A stretch of DNA of 64,000 nucleotides from Actinomycetota bacterium (GTDB lineage: Bacteria; Actinomycetota; Actinomycetes; Actinomycetales; Dermatophilaceae), in contig JAIUPO010000013.1 of NCBI GenBank assembly GCA_020160805.1, positions 49,481-113,480 of the forward strand, read 5' to 3'. Position 1 is the first letter of the stretch. Each line of letters opens with the position of its first letter. Position numbers and translations under genes: made by a program. The notes under the pieces were generated by a model. The model was not told the origin of the DNA. It searched no databases and saw only the letters and a list, made by a program, of their open reading frames with translations. This document shows, piece by piece, positions 35,140 through 44,572 of the stretch.

Positions 35140-37977
35140 TCAGGCGCGCGGCTTCTCGCGCATTTCGTAGGTGGCGATGAGGTCGCCGAGTTGCAGGTCG
35201 TTGAAGCTGCCGAGGTTGATACCGCACTCGTAGCCCTCGCGGACTTCGACGACATCGTCCTTGAAGCGGCGCAGACCGGCGACTTCGACATTCTCGGCGA
35301 CGACGACACCCTGGCGGGTGATGCGCGCCTTGGCGCCACGGCGGATCTCGCCGCTGCGCACGATCGACCCGGCGATATTGCCGAACTTGCTCGAGCGGAA
35401 GATCTCGCGGATCTCGGCGGTGCCGAGCTCGACCTCTTCGAACTCCGGCTTGAGCATGCCCTTCAGTGCCGCTTCCACCTCTTCGATGGCCTGGTAGATC
35501 ACCGAGTAGTAGCGGATCTCGACGCCCTCGCGCTCGGCGTAGTCAGCGTTCTGACCCTCCGCGCGCACATTGAAGCCGATGATGATCGCGTTCGAGGCCA
35601 TCGCGAGGTTGATGTTGTTCATCGTGATGGCACCGACACCGCGGTCGATGATCCGCAGGTCGACGTCATCGCCCACATCGATCTGCAGCAAGGCGTCTTC
35701 GAGGGCTTCGACCGAACCCGACACATCGCCCTTGAGGATGAGGTTGAGGGTGTCGACCTTGCCGGCCGCGAGGGCCTGGTTGAGGTCCTCGAGCGAGATG
35801 CGCTTGCGGGCCTTGGCCAGCGACGCCTGCCGGTCGGCAGCCTCGCGCTTCTCGGCGATCTGACGAGCCGTCCGGTCGTCCGGGGCCACCACGAAGGTGT
35901 CGCCGGCGCGCGGGACAGAGGACAGACCGAGCACCTGCACCGGACGAGACGGGCCCGCCTCCTGCACCTGCTGGCCGTGCTCATCGAGCATGGCCCGCAC
36001 GCGGCCGTGGGAGCTGCCGGTGACGATCGCATCGCCGACCCGCAACGTGCCGCTCTGGATCAGGACGGTCGCCGTGGCGCCACGACCCTTGTCGAGGTTG
36101 GCCTCGATCGCGACACCGCGAGCATCGCGGTCGGGGTTGGCCCGCAGATCCAGCGCCGCATCCGCGGTGAGCAGCACAGCTTCGAGCAGCTCGTCGATGT
36201 TCTGGCCCTGCTTGGCCGAGACATCGACGAACATGGTGTCGCCGCCATACTCCTCCGCGACCAAGTTGTATTCGGTCAGCTGCTGGCGGATCTTGCTCGG
36301 GTTGGCACCCTCGACGTCGATCTTGTTGACCGCGACGACGATCGGCACATCGGCCGCCTGGGCGTGGTTGAGCGCCTCGATCGTCTGCGGCATGACGCCG
36401 TCATCGGCCGCCACCACGAGGATCGCGATATCCGTGACCTTCGCACCACGAGCACGCATGGCCGTGAAGGCCTCGTGACCCGGGGTGTCGATGAAGGTGA
36501 TCGGCCGCTCGACGCCCTCGTGCTCCTTGACGATCTGGTAGGCACCGATGTGCTGGGTGATGCCACCATGCTCGGACGCGCCGACATTCTCGTTGCGGAT
36601 CGCATCGAGAAGGCGCGTCTTGCCGTGGTCGACGTGACCCATGACGGTGACGACCGGCGGGCGCGCCTCCAGGTCCTCTTCCTCTTCGGTGTCGACACCG
36701 ATCTCGAGGTTGATGTCGAAGGACTCGAAGAGCTCGCGCTCCTCCTCCTCCGGGCTGACCATGCGGATTTCGTAGCCGAGCTCGGCCCCGAGCAGCGCGA
36801 AGGTGTCCTCATCCAGCGACTGCGTCGCGGTCGCCATCTCACCGAGGTGGAACAGCACGGTCACCAGCGATGCGGGATTGGCATCAATGCGCTCGGCGAA
36901 GTCGGTCAGGGACGCGCCCTGTCGGATCCGCACGATCGAGCCGTCACCGCGCGGAACGCTGACGCCACCGATCGTCGGTGCGGACATCTGCTCGAACTCT
37001 TGACGCTTCGCCCGCTTGGACTTGCGCTGCTTGGCGCGGCCACCGCCGCGGCCGAAGGCACCCTGGGTGCCGCCACGACCTCCGGGACCCCCACCGGGAC
37101 GACCGCCGAATCCGCCGCCACCAGCGCCGCCACCGGGACGACCGGCGAAGCCGCCGCCACCACCGGGACGACCGGGGCCACCGGCGCCGGGGCGACCAGC
37201 GCCACCGCGGGTCGGACGCTCACCGGGACGCGCGACCGCACTGCGGTCGGGCATCATCGACGGGCGCGGCCCACCCGGACGAGGACCGCCCGGACCGGCC
37301 GGGGCGCCCGGGCGCGGCGGACGGGTGCCGGGACGCGGCATACCCTGGCTCGCCGCGAAGGGGTTGTTGCCCGGACGCGGCATCGCGCCGGACCCACCGC
37401 TGTCGCGGCGGTCTTCGCGCGGCTTGCCCATGCCCTGGCTGGGGGCGAAGGGGTTGTTGCCCGGACGCGGCGCGCCGGGGCGCGGCCCGCCGGAGCCGCC
37501 CTCGCGGGCAGCCGGAGCGGCCGGGCGAGCGCCCGGGGTCGGGCGAGCGGCCGGCGCCGCCGGTGCCGCGGGAGCCGGCTTGGGCGCTGCGGGCGCTGGC
37601 GCGCTCGGGGCCGGCGAAGCCGCCGGTGCCGGAGCAGCCGGAGCCGCAGCGGGTGGGGTTGCCGGGGCCGCCGCGGGGGCGGGGGCCGGGGCCGCCGGGG
37701 TCGCTGCCGGCGCGGCGGGTCCCGGACGCGGTCCGGGGGTCGCCGGCTTGGGCGATGGGGTCGCCGACGGGCTCGCCGGACGGGCAGCGGCTGGCGCCGG
37801 GGCAGCCGGAGCGGCGGCTGCGGCGGGGAACTTTTCGTGGTAACGGCGCACCACGGGCGCTTCGACGGTGGAGCTCGCCGACTTGACGTACTCACCCATC
37901 TCGTTCAGGCGCTCTAGGAGGACCTTGGAGGGCACTCCGACCTCTTTGGCGAGGGCGCTGACGCGGATCTTCGACAC
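35140..37977 (-). CDS. infB: Translation initiation factor IF-2
   Basis: The 945-residue protein has an N-terminal IF2-N motif ([16 protein letters not shown]), a long Pro/Ala/Gly-rich linker to about residue 330 with [12 protein letters not shown] repeats, a second IF2-N region, and the GTPase core with [14 protein letters not shown] near residue 444, DTPGHEAF and NKIDVEGA, then domains that bind initiator tRNA. The start GTG at 37977 follows AGGAGAAAA. It lies between ylxR and rbfA in the conserved order. Confidence 0.97.
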   Translation of the reverse strand: MSKIRVSALAKEVGVPSKVLLERLNEMGEYVKSASSTVEAPVVRRYHEKFPAAAAAPAAPAPAAARPASPSATPSPKPATPGPRPGPAAPAATPAAPAPAPAAAPATPPAAAPAAPAPAASPAPSAPAPAAPKPAPAAPAAPAARPTPGARPAAPAAREGGSGGPRPGAPRPGNNPFAPSQGMGKPREDRRDSGGSGAMPRPGNNPFAASQGMPRPGTRPPRPGAPAGPGGPRPGGPRPSMMPDRSAVARPGERPTRGGAGRPGAGGPGRPGGGGGFAGRPGGGAGGGGFGGRPGGGPGGRGGTQGAFGRGGGRAKQRKSKRAKRQEFEQMSAPTIGGVSVPRGDGSIVRIRQGASLTDFAERIDANPASLVTVLFHLGEMATATQSLDEDTFALLGAELGYEIRMVSPEEEERELFESFDINLEIGVDTEEEEDLEARPPVVTVMGHVDHGKTRLLDAIRNENVGASEHGGITQHIGAYQIVKEHEGVERPITFIDTPGHEAFTAMRARGAKVTDIAILVVAADDGVMPQTIEALNHAQAADVPIVVAVNKIDVEGANPSKIRQQLTEYNLVAEEYGGDTMFVDVSAKQGQNIDELLEAVLLTADAALDLRANPDRDARGVAIEANLDKGRGATATVLIQSGTLRVGDAIVTGSSHGRVRAMLDEHGQQVQEAGPSRPVQVLGLSSVPRAGDTFVVAPDDRTARQIAEKREAADRQASLAKARKRISLEDLNQALAAGKVDTLNLILKGDVSGSVEALEDALLQIDVGDDVDLRIIDRGVGAITMNNINLAMASNAIIIGFNVRAEGQNADYAEREGVEIRYYSVIYQAIEEVEAALKGMLKPEFEEVELGTAEIREIFRSSKFGNIAGSIVRSGEIRRGAKARITRQGVVVAENVEVAGLRRFKDDVVEVREGYECGINLGSFNDLQLGDLIATYEMREKPRA

Positions 37978-38036
37978 TTTTCTCCTCTACTCGGCCCGCT
38001 CTCGAGTGAGGCGGACCATTCACAGCCGGGGGGAAC

Positions 38037-38426
38037 TCATTTCTGAGTGCTCATCGGTTGCTCATCGCGGTGAACCCGCTTTCGGTCTTGTTCGGTCAGG
38101 TTGCCTTCTGCGTCCCGCTCCTGGAGGTATGCCGTGACGCGCTGCTCTCCCAGCGGCTCGCTGATGCGGAGCGCGCGCGGGAAGGCTCGCCTTTTCATGG
38201 CCAACGCCAGACAGTCGGATCCCGGGTGCAGCCAGGCGCCGCGCCCGGGGAGGCGACCGGCGGGATCGGGGATCAGGGCCGGGTGACCCTGCTCGTCCAT
38301 TCCCGCAACGATGCGCAGAAGGACCGATCGGCTATCCGTCTGACGGCAGCCGACGCACGTTCGGGTCGGGCCCGTGCGTGGTGCGACGGCCGGCGGACGC
38401 AGTCCAGTCCGATCGGTTCCACCCAT
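38037..38426 (-). CDS. ylxR: YlxR family RNA-binding protein (DUF448)
   Basis: The 129-residue protein has the YlxR signature [42 protein letters not shown] and [10 protein letters not shown]. The ATG at 38426 lies two bases after the nusA TAG (TAGAATG), so translation is coupled. It is longer at the C-terminus than most members. In other bacteria YlxR affects transcription and can bind RNase P RNA. Confidence 0.9.
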   Translation of the reverse strand: MGGTDRTGLRPPAVAPRTGPTRTCVGCRQTDSRSVLLRIVAGMDEQGHPALIPDPAGRLPGRGAWLHPGSDCLALAMKRRAFPRALRISEPLGEQRVTAYLQERDAEGNLTEQDRKRVHRDEQPMSTQK

Positions 38427-38427
38427 T

Positions 38428-39540
38428 CTAGCGGGTGCCGGGGCGGCGAGACTCCCGGGGCGGAGCGCTCGAGTGGCTCGGGCGGGTGGCTCCACCGGCG
38501 CTCGGGCTCTCGATGTCCGGCACGATGTCGATGCGCCAGCCGGTCAGTCGCGCGGCGAGCCGGGCGTTTTGGCCTTCGCGGCCGATGGCCAGGCTCAGTT
38601 GATAGTCGGGCACGACGACGCGGGCCGATTTTGAGGCCCGATCGACGATCGTGACGCTCTGCACGCGCGACGGGGACAAAGCCGCGGCGACGAACTCGGC
38701 CGGATCGTCGGAATAGTCGACGATGTCGATCTTCTCGCCACCAAGCTCGGCCATGACGGCGCGCACCCGGGCCCCCATCGGCCCGATGCACGCGCCCTTG
38801 GCGTTCAGGCCGGGCACGGTCGCGCGGACCGCCATCTTGCTGCGGTGACCGGCCTCGCGCGCCAGTTCAACGATCGCGACCGAGCCATTGGCGACCTCGG
38901 GCACCTCCAGCGCGAAGAGCTTGCGCACCAGGCCGGGATGGGTGCGCGAGAGATCGATCTGCGGGCCGCGCAGGCCACGCTTGGCGGAGACGACATAACA
39001 GCGGATCCGCTCGCCGTGCTTGTAACTCTCCCCCGGCACCTGCTCGGCCGCCGGCAGGATGCCTTCAACGCTGCCGAAGCTGACCGTGACATGCCGCGGG
39101 TTGGGGCTTTGCTGGATGACGCCGGCGACGATATCGCCCTCGCGGCCCTTGAACTCGCCGAGGATCTGCTCGTCCTCGACCTCCCGCAGGCGCGAGAGGA
39201 TGACATGCCGCGCGGTGGCGGCGGCGACTCGGCCGAAATCCGCTGGTGTGTGGTCGAATTCGGGGCCGAGCTCATAGCGCGGGCGGCGCGGGCGCGGCTC
39301 CTCCCCCTCCTCAGGCTCCGGCTCCGGCGGCAGCTCGGATTCGGGAATCTCGAACTCTTCCTGCGCCCAGATCGTCACATGGCCGGTCTTGCGGTTGAGT
39401 TCGGCCCGCGCGTGGCGGTGGTGGCCGTCGGTGCGCTCGTATGCAGAGAGCATCGCCTTTTCGAGGGCGGGCACGAGCACATCCATCGAGATGCCCCGCT
39501 CCTGCTCCAAGGCCCTCAGGGTTGCCGGATCGATGTCCAT
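38428..39540 (-). CDS. nusA: Transcription termination/antitermination protein NusA
   Basis: The 370-residue protein has the NusA N-terminal domain with an acidic insertion ([15 protein letters not shown], near residue 75), the S1 domain ([17 protein letters not shown]), and two KH domains ([37 protein letters not shown]). It binds RNA polymerase and pauses or terminates transcripts. There is no C-terminal acidic repeat domain, as usual for actinobacteria. Its ATG overlaps the rimP stop by one base. Confidence 0.96.
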   Translation of the reverse strand: MDIDPATLRALEQERGISMDVLVPALEKAMLSAYERTDGHHRHARAELNRKTGHVTIWAQEEFEIPESELPPEPEPEEGEEPRPRRPRYELGPEFDHTPADFGRVAAATARHVILSRLREVEDEQILGEFKGREGDIVAGVIQQSPNPRHVTVSFGSVEGILPAAEQVPGESYKHGERIRCYVVSAKRGLRGPQIDLSRTHPGLVRKLFALEVPEVANGSVAIVELAREAGHRSKMAVRATVPGLNAKGACIGPMGARVRAVMAELGGEKIDIVDYSDDPAEFVAAALSPSRVQSVTIVDRASKSARVVVPDYQLSLAIGREGQNARLAARLTGWRIDIVPDIESPSAGGATRPSHSSAPPRESRRPGTR

Positions 39541-40049
39541 CAGTCGTCCTTTTCCTCGATGCTTGTGAACTCCACGACGATGCTGGCCCGCTCGATCCCG
39601 GCATACGCGATCGTCTCCTCGACCGCGGGCTCCCCCACGGCGATGATGACGGCGTCAGGGCCGGCACGCCGGATGCGGCCCGTGGTTTCGGCGCCACCCC
39701 GGGTGATTTTGACCAGGCGTCCGACATTGCGTTGGAACTGTTCCGGTGAGCGCAGCGGCCGCCCGACGCCGGGCGAGCCCACTTCCAGGACGTATGCCGC
39801 CCCGCCGAAGGGTTCGTCGCGATCCAGCGCGTCGCTGATGGCACGGGAGAGATCGGCAATGTCGTCCAAAGTAACGGCGGGTGTCGGCTGGTCGACCCAG
39901 CCGTCCGGATCGGCGCTCGGGCGCCGGTCGAGGGTGATGCGCACAAGGCGGCGCTTTCCCGCGGCGCTGACATCGACGTCATCGAGGGAGATCTGCGGGT
40001 CGGTCAGCGCCGCGGCGACAATCTCGCGAACGCGGTCATTGGCGGGCAT
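39540..40049 (-). CDS. rimP: Ribosome maturation factor RimP
   Basis: The 169-residue protein has the RimP domains: [16 protein letters not shown] strand (shown as [12 protein letters not shown]), [14 protein letters not shown], the conserved [20 protein letters not shown] and a C-terminal SH3-like strand. It is needed for 30S maturation and opens the operon. The ATG at 40049 follows AAGGAGAGGAG. It diverges from the DUF4439-type lipoprotein. Confidence 0.94.
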   Translation of the reverse strand: MPANDRVREIVAAALTDPQISLDDVDVSAAGKRRLVRITLDRRPSADPDGWVDQPTPAVTLDDIADLSRAISDALDRDEPFGGAAYVLEVGSPGVGRPLRSPEQFQRNVGRLVKITRGGAETTGRIRRAGPDAVIIAVGEPAVEETIAYAGIERASIVVEFTSIEEKDD

Positions 40050-40157
40050 ATGGCCGACTCCTCTCCTTCAGTTGTGGATTGCCAACTCTACGCGAGAACG
40101 CGTGACGGGCCGCGAGGGTGCCCGAGCGTGCGGTGGCCCTCGTGACATCATCGGCCC

Positions 40158-41159
40158 ATGCCATCCCCGTCCCGACGCATCGCGCTGCGCTGGAGCGTCG
40201 TGGCGACCGGCAGCGCAATCCTGTTGAGCGGGTGCGGGATTCGCTTGGAGGAGGACGCGCCACACGTTCCGCTGATCCCGGAGCGCACTCCGATCCCTCA
40301 GGAGGCGAACCTGGTCGCCCTGCTGCACCACATGCAGTCGCTGCGCGCCGCCGTGCCCGCCGAGTATGCCGCCGGGCTGGCCCGCCAGGTCGAGGTGCTG
40401 GACAGCGCCCTGCGTCAAGGCGGGGTCCCGGCGGATCTCTTGGCGGCACCGACCCCCTCGGAAATCGACCGCACGGCCCCCTCGTCCACCACGTCGGCGT
40501 CGGCTGGCTCGTCGTCGACTTCCACCACGCCCGGCGCCTCGGGCTCGGGTTCTCCCTCGACCAGCGCCACGACGACCGATCCAGCGAAGCCCGATGCGGT
40601 GGGCCTGGCCCTGGTGGCCTCGAGCGCCGCGCAGGAGGTCCTTCCCGGCGCCGCGTCAGCCCTGCGTCCCACCCTGGCCGCGATGACGGTCTCCTGGGAC
40701 CTGCTGCGCCAGAGCCTGGACAGCAACGCGACGCAGATGGCGCTGCACCCCGGAAAACTCCCGCAAGCCGCTGCGCTCACGCTGCTCAGCGCCGCGCGCG
40801 AGGCGGTCTATGGCCTGGAAGTCGCCGCAGCGCGCAGCGGCGGCGCGACCCGGAAGCGGGCGATCGCGAGCTTGCAGACCGTCCGGGGCCGGGTCAGCGT
40901 CCTCGAGGGACAACTGGGGGATTCCGCCCCGGCGACGCCATCCGCATACACCCTGCCCTTGAGCGTGAGCGACGACAGCACCGCCCGCCGGCTGATCCGC
41001 CACCTGACCGCTGGTCTCGTAACCGCTTGCGGCGCAACGCTTCCCGAGGGCACAGCCGACCCCAAGACCGCGCTCGCCAGCGCCGGCTGGCTGTGGGAAT
41101 CGGCTGCCCTCGACGCCGAGTGGGGCGCGCCGTGGTCGGCCTTCCCGGGTCTCGCCTGA
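40158..41159 (+). CDS. Lipoprotein with a ferritin-like (DUF4439-type) C-terminal domain
   Basis: The 333-residue protein has a lipoprotein signal (VVATGSAILLSGCG, lipobox Cys near residue 26), a Ser/Thr-rich linker (residues about 110-150), and a helical C-terminal domain (SSAAQEVLPGAASALRP, LLSAAREAVYGLEVAAARSG, ALASAGWLWESAALDAEWG) of the DUF4439 ferritin-like kind that often lies next to rimP in actinobacteria. It is anchored outside the membrane; its function is unknown. CATCAT lies 6 nt before the ATG, a possible leaderless start. Confidence 0.8.
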   Translation: MPSPSRRIALRWSVVATGSAILLSGCGIRLEEDAPHVPLIPERTPIPQEANLVALLHHMQSLRAAVPAEYAAGLARQVEVLDSALRQGGVPADLLAAPTPSEIDRTAPSSTTSASAGSSSTSTTPGASGSGSPSTSATTTDPAKPDAVGLALVASSAAQEVLPGAASALRPTLAAMTVSWDLLRQSLDSNATQMALHPGKLPQAAALTLLSAAREAVYGLEVAAARSGGATRKRAIASLQTVRGRVSVLEGQLGDSAPATPSAYTLPLSVSDDSTARRLIRHLTAGLVTACGATLPEGTADPKTALASAGWLWESAALDAEWGAPWSAFPGLA

Positions 41160-41203
41160 GCGCCGGACGGAATGCGACGGCCCCGCCTGGGCTTGAATGA
41201 AGC

Positions 41204-41905
41204 ATGATCTTCGGCCGCCACCCCAAGCCCATGCCGACCGCGCAGGACGCGCTGCCGGGACGTTCGACCCCGGCCTTCACGGTGCCCGACACGCACGCTG
41301 TGTTGGGCACCCCGCTTGCGGGCCCGTGGCCGGAGGGCACCGAGGTCATCTATGTCGCGATGGGCTGCTTCTGGGGCGCCGAACGCATCATGTACCGCCT
41401 GCCCGGGGTCGTGAGCACGGCCGCGGGCTATATGGGCGGCTACACCCCGAACCCGACCTATGAGGAGACCTGCACCGGGCAGACCGGCCACACCGAGACT
41501 GTCCTCGTAGCCTATGACCCGGCACGCATTTCGGCGGGCCAGATCCTTAAGGCCTTTTGGGAGAACCACGACCCGACGACGGCCAACCGCCAGGGCAATG
41601 ACATCGGCACGCAGTACCGCTCGGCGATCTACTGGACCACCCCCGGCCAGGAGGCCGCGGTGCGACGCACGCACGCCGCTTTCCAGGGCGAGCTGATCAA
41701 GGCCGGCGCCGGCGACATTACGACCGAGGAGCGGCCCGCCGCCGAGGCCGGGACCTTTTGGTATGCCGAGGACTACCACCAGCAGTACCTCCACAAGAAC
41801 CCTGCGGGCTACTGCAATCACGGCCCGAATGGTCTCAGCTGCCCGGTGGGCGTCGCGGACTTGCCGCCGCAAGTCGACATCGAGCCGCCGAGCGAATCCG
41901 CCTGA
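41204..41905 (+). CDS. msrA: Peptide-methionine (S)-S-oxide reductase
   Basis: The 233-residue protein has the MsrA active site [18 protein letters not shown], with the catalytic Cys, and [24 protein letters not shown] (in part), AEDYHQQYL and [10 protein letters not shown] with a candidate resolving Cys. It reduces methionine sulfoxide in proteins with thioredoxin. An N-terminal extension of about 35 residues ([20 protein letters not shown]) precedes the core. The next small ORF starts 7 nt after its stop. Confidence 0.96.
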   Translation: MIFGRHPKPMPTAQDALPGRSTPAFTVPDTHAVLGTPLAGPWPEGTEVIYVAMGCFWGAERIMYRLPGVVSTAAGYMGGYTPNPTYEETCTGQTGHTETVLVAYDPARISAGQILKAFWENHDPTTANRQGNDIGTQYRSAIYWTTPGQEAAVRRTHAAFQGELIKAGAGDITTEERPAAEAGTFWYAEDYHQQYLHKNPAGYCNHGPNGLSCPVGVADLPPQVDIEPPSESA

Positions 41906-41911
41906 CGGGCA

Positions 41912-42103
41912 GTGGATTACACAATCCAGGCAGGCTTATGTGCCGAGTGCGCCCACGCGCTGGTCCGGCCAACGAACAAGGGCACGACCTACCTGCGCTG
42001 CGGCCTCGCCGCGAGGGACGAACGTTTCCCCCGCTATCCGCGCCTGCCGGTGCTGAGTTGCCCAGGCTTCCAGCCCATGGTGGCTAGCGACCGTCCCCGC
42101 TGA
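41912..42103 (+). CDS. Small Cys-containing protein downstream of msrA
   Basis: The 63-residue protein (GTG start) has four cysteines: AGLCAECAHA, TYLRCGLA and VLSCPGFQ, spaced like a small zinc-ribbon. Similar small proteins occur in actinobacteria but I know of no function. The 6-bp gap to msrA suggests co-transcription. Confidence 0.6.
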   Translation: MDYTIQAGLCAECAHALVRPTNKGTTYLRCGLAARDERFPRYPRLPVLSCPGFQPMVASDRPR

Positions 42104-42137
42104 CGCCTCGGTCCAGCCGCCCGCGGGCACGAAGACG

Positions 42138-42335
42138 TTAGCTGGATTCGACTTCGCGTCGACCGCGCGGCAGCACCATCAACACCAGCCAGGCTCCGCC
42201 GACCACGAAGGCGCCGACCATAAGCCACGCTTTCCAGAAGGTCTCGTTGTCGATCAGATTCTGTCCGAAGGCGACGCCGAGGCCATAGATGATGGCCAGC
42301 GTCGCGACGATCACTCGACTCTGTTCCTTGCTCAT
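42138..42335 (-). CDS. Small two-helix membrane protein
   Basis: The 65-residue protein starts at the ATG at 42335, overlapping the upstream stop by 4 nt. It has helices IVATLAIIYGLGVAFG and AWLMVGAFVVGGAWLVLMVL and a short charged tail (RGRREVESS). Its function is unknown; it probably works with its partner gene. Confidence 0.65.
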   Translation of the reverse strand: MSKEQSRVIVATLAIIYGLGVAFGQNLIDNETFWKAWLMVGAFVVGGAWLVLMVLPRGRREVESS

Positions 42336-42520
42336 GCCCGATCTCCCATCCACGGAATGAGGACGAGGAGGATGCCAGCAGCGGCAACGAGCGCCGCACC
42401 GCCCATCGTGTAGACGCGGCTGGAACGCGGCCAGTCCACGAACTTCGGCAGCACCGCGAAGCCCACGCCATACAAGGCGGCGATCAATGCGGTTACAGCC
42501 AAACCCGTTTCGGCAGTCAT
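42332..42520 (-). CDS. Small two-helix membrane protein, first gene of the pair
   Basis: The 62-residue protein has two helices (LAVTALIAALYGVGFAVLP and GGAALVAAAGILLVLIPWMG). The ATG at 42520 has a strong GAGGAGGGCAAG ribosome site, and the second gene overlaps its stop (ATGA). No function can be assigned. Confidence 0.65.
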   Translation of the reverse strand: MTAETGLAVTALIAALYGVGFAVLPKFVDWPRSSRVYTMGGAALVAAAGILLVLIPWMGDRA

Positions 42521-42738
42521 GGTCTTGCCCTCCTCGTCAGCAGTCGTCCTGTTCGACTGTGGTCCTAGGCAGTCTGTCAATCGCGCTGGGCATTTCGACC
42601 GCAGATTGGGCAACGGCCAGGATCACGCCTGCGTAAATGACGGCGGCGGCATACGTATCCCACGCGCAAAACGACACAGAGATACGTACCCAGACTGCAG
42701 GCGATGATCGAGCGGGAGGAAAATCCGCGATCACGACA

Positions 42739-43155
42739 TCAGGTATGACGCGGTGACGTTGCCCACTGGGCTCGCTGGACGATGGGAACGGTTAGAAGCC
42801 AGGCGAGGGCGAGAGCCAGGGTCACGATGCGCACGTGGAGGCCGAACCGATCTTGCGCGGTCTGCGGGGCCGCGGTGATGACCAGCATCGTCAGTTCTGC
42901 GATCGGGAGCAGCGGCGCCACGAGCGCGGCCAGCACACCCATGCGCCCGTTCCGCCGCGTGAGCGCACCCAGCACACCCAAGGCTGAGCCCGTGAGCAGC
43001 GCCCCAATCAGCCAGAACCGCGCGTCGGCCCACGCCGTGGCGAGGGCGGCACTGATCCCCTGAGCCCACCGCGCGTCCTGATGGTTGAGCCAACTCGTCC
43101 CCGGCCCGAGGGCCAGGGCGAGCAGCATCAGCGCCGCGATCCCTCTCCCCCGCAT
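42739..43155 (-). CDS. Four-helix membrane protein of unknown function
   Basis: The 138-residue protein has about four hydrophobic segments (IAALMLLALALGPG, FWLIGALLTGSALGVLGAL, VLAALVAPLLPIAELTMLVI, IVTLALALAWLLTVPIV). TAGTTT lies 6 nt before the ATG, supporting this frame over the overlapping one. It lies 29 bp downstream of apbE, so it may belong to the redox module, but nothing in the sequence shows a redox role. Confidence 0.65.
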   Translation of the reverse strand: MRGRGIAALMLLALALGPGTSWLNHQDARWAQGISAALATAWADARFWLIGALLTGSALGVLGALTRRNGRMGVLAALVAPLLPIAELTMLVITAAPQTAQDRFGLHVRIVTLALALAWLLTVPIVQRAQWATSPRHT

Positions 43156-43161
43156 CGCGCA

Positions 43162-43167
43162 AAACTA
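43162..43167 (-). promoter_or_regulatory. TAGTTT -10 box before the four-helix membrane protein
   Basis: On the minus strand TAGTTT ends 6 nt before the ATG at 43155. Confidence 0.45.
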
Positions 43168-43184
43168 CACCGCGGCAACGGAAC

Positions 43185-43958
43185 TCACAGGACGGTCAGG
43201 GAGTATGCGGAGGCCTCCCCCGCTATCAGTTCCCGCGCCCACGTGGGATCGACAAAGGCCGCCGTGGCCCAGACATCGGCCCACACCAGGCTTGGGCCGA
43301 CGACCGTGGCGCTGCCGTCGCGGCATACGACTGCCCCGGTGCGGGGATCGGTGATGTGCGCGCCGCGGGCGCGACTGCCGGAGGTCGCGACGGCGCCCTC
43401 GACGACCTCGACGGTGGCGGCGATGGCATCAGGCTGGCGCGGGTCTTCGATCCCGATCGTCCAGGCCGGCGCGACGCCTCGCATACCGGGGCCATGGCCG
43501 ATCACCATGTCCCCACCGGCGTTGAGGCAGAACGAGATTCCGGGCACGACACGCAGCATGGCGGCCGCCTGCTCAACCGCCCAGCCTTTGACGAGGCCGG
43601 TGGGGTCGTATGCCGGCCGCGCACCCTCGTGGTTGCGCCAGGCGGTGAACAGGCCACCGGTGCGCTCTTCGGCCTCCAGGCATAGGTCGACAATCTCGGC
43701 CTGCCACTCGTGGGCCTCGCCCGCGATCACCGCGCCCGCTTGCAGCAAGCTCAGTTCGCTATCGCTGCGCCACAGACTGAAGAGGTCGTCGACCTTGCGC
43801 AAGGTCGCAAAGACATTCGCCGCGGCCTGTTCGATGTCGGCTCGCTGAACATCAATTGCCTTGATGTGCAAGGAGATCGGCATACCCATGATGATCTCGA
43901 CGAAGGCCCGGCGCTCGATGATCGGTCGAAGGGCCAGCGGGGCGGTGATCGCGGTCAT
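43185..43958 (-). CDS. apbE: FAD:protein FMN transferase
   Basis: The 257-residue protein has the ApbE pattern: MGMPISLHIKA, FSLWRSDSELSLLQAG, the YDPTGLVKGWAVEQAA block, FCLNAGGDMVIGH and a C-terminal TVVGPSLVWADVWATAAFV. ApbE attaches FMN through phosphate to a Thr or Ser of exported proteins. It overlaps the FMN-binding protein gene by 4 nt, which is its probable substrate. No obvious lipoprotein signal is seen, so it may act inside or have an atypical export signal. Confidence 0.93.
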   Translation of the reverse strand: MTAITAPLALRPIIERRAFVEIIMGMPISLHIKAIDVQRADIEQAAANVFATLRKVDDLFSLWRSDSELSLLQAGAVIAGEAHEWQAEIVDLCLEAEERTGGLFTAWRNHEGARPAYDPTGLVKGWAVEQAAAMLRVVPGISFCLNAGGDMVIGHGPGMRGVAPAWTIGIEDPRQPDAIAATVEVVEGAVATSGSRARGAHITDPRTGAVVCRDGSATVVGPSLVWADVWATAAFVDPTWARELIAGEASAYSLTVL

Positions 43959-44548
43959 GCCAGGTGCGCCTGGTCGATCGCCGACTGCAGCGACTGGGTG
44001 TACCCGACCGAGGTCACCGTGGCGCCCGAGATCATGTCGATGCTCGCACTTTGGGCGGTGACGGCCTCCTGGTTGAGGATCGGCACGGCATACGAGTTGA
44101 TCTGCTGATCGCGGGGGTTGTCCCATGGGATCCGCAGCACATCGGATTTCGTGATCTTGCCATCGGCAACGGTGATTTGGACCTGCACCAGACCCCAGCG
44201 GGTCATGACCGCGTCACCCGCGTAGGTCGTGGCCCCCGACCCACTCGTCTTGGAGGTGCTGGACGAGGTCGAGCTCGACGCGCTACTGCTTGTGGGCGGC
44301 TCACTGGAGGACTGGGTTGTCGCGTCCTGCGCGCTCGACGCCGCAGCGGTTGTGTCTTGGGTTGCTGCGGACGACGCGGCGTCGGTCGTCGCGTTCGCGT
44401 CGGTCGTCGCGTTCGCGTCGGTCGTCGCGTTCGCGTCGGTCGGCGCGACGGCGGCGGTTGCCGTGTCGGCGTTACGCGACGTGGGATAACTGAAGAGCAG
44501 GACGATAGCGCTCAGTGTGCTGAGCAGCCAGAGCGTGATTCGGCGCAT
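43955..44548 (-). CDS. Membrane-anchored FMN-binding domain protein
   Basis: The 197-residue protein has an N-terminal anchor or signal (LWLLSTLSAIVLLFSYP), a long Ser/Thr/Ala linker (residues about 30-110) and a C-terminal FMN-binding domain with GLVQVQITVADGKIT and the flavinylation motif DMISGATVTS, where the Thr would take FMN from ApbE. The linker contains three 18-bp repeats encoding DANATT. It lies between the ferric reductase-like gene and apbE and probably carries electrons outside the membrane. Confidence 0.92.
   Translation of the reverse strand: MRRITLWLLSTLSAIVLLFSYPTSRNADTATAAVAPTDANATTDANATTDANATTDAASSAATQDTTAAASSAQDATTQSSSEPPTSSSASSSTSSSTSKTSGSGATTYAGDAVMTRWGLVQVQITVADGKITKSDVLRIPWDNPRDQQINSYAVPILNQEAVTAQSASIDMISGATVTSVGYTQSLQSAIDQAHLA
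44385..44438. repeat. Three tandem 18-bp repeats in the linker of the FMN-binding protein
   Basis: GTCGTCGCGTTCGCGTCG is repeated three times without change and encodes a DANATT hexapeptide on the minus strand. Copy number may vary between strains. Confidence 0.9.
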
Positions 44549-44572
44549 GGTGGGTCTTCTCCTGGGAGCGTA

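Noticed and set aside
34501..37917. Plus-strand open frame of 1138 codons opposite rbfA-infB
   Set aside because: An antisense shadow of infB and rbfA; the minus-strand genes are certain.
42640..42700. Direct repeat ATACGTA in the spacer before the small membrane genes
   Set aside because: Two short copies without symmetry or position relative to a promoter; too weak to call an operator.
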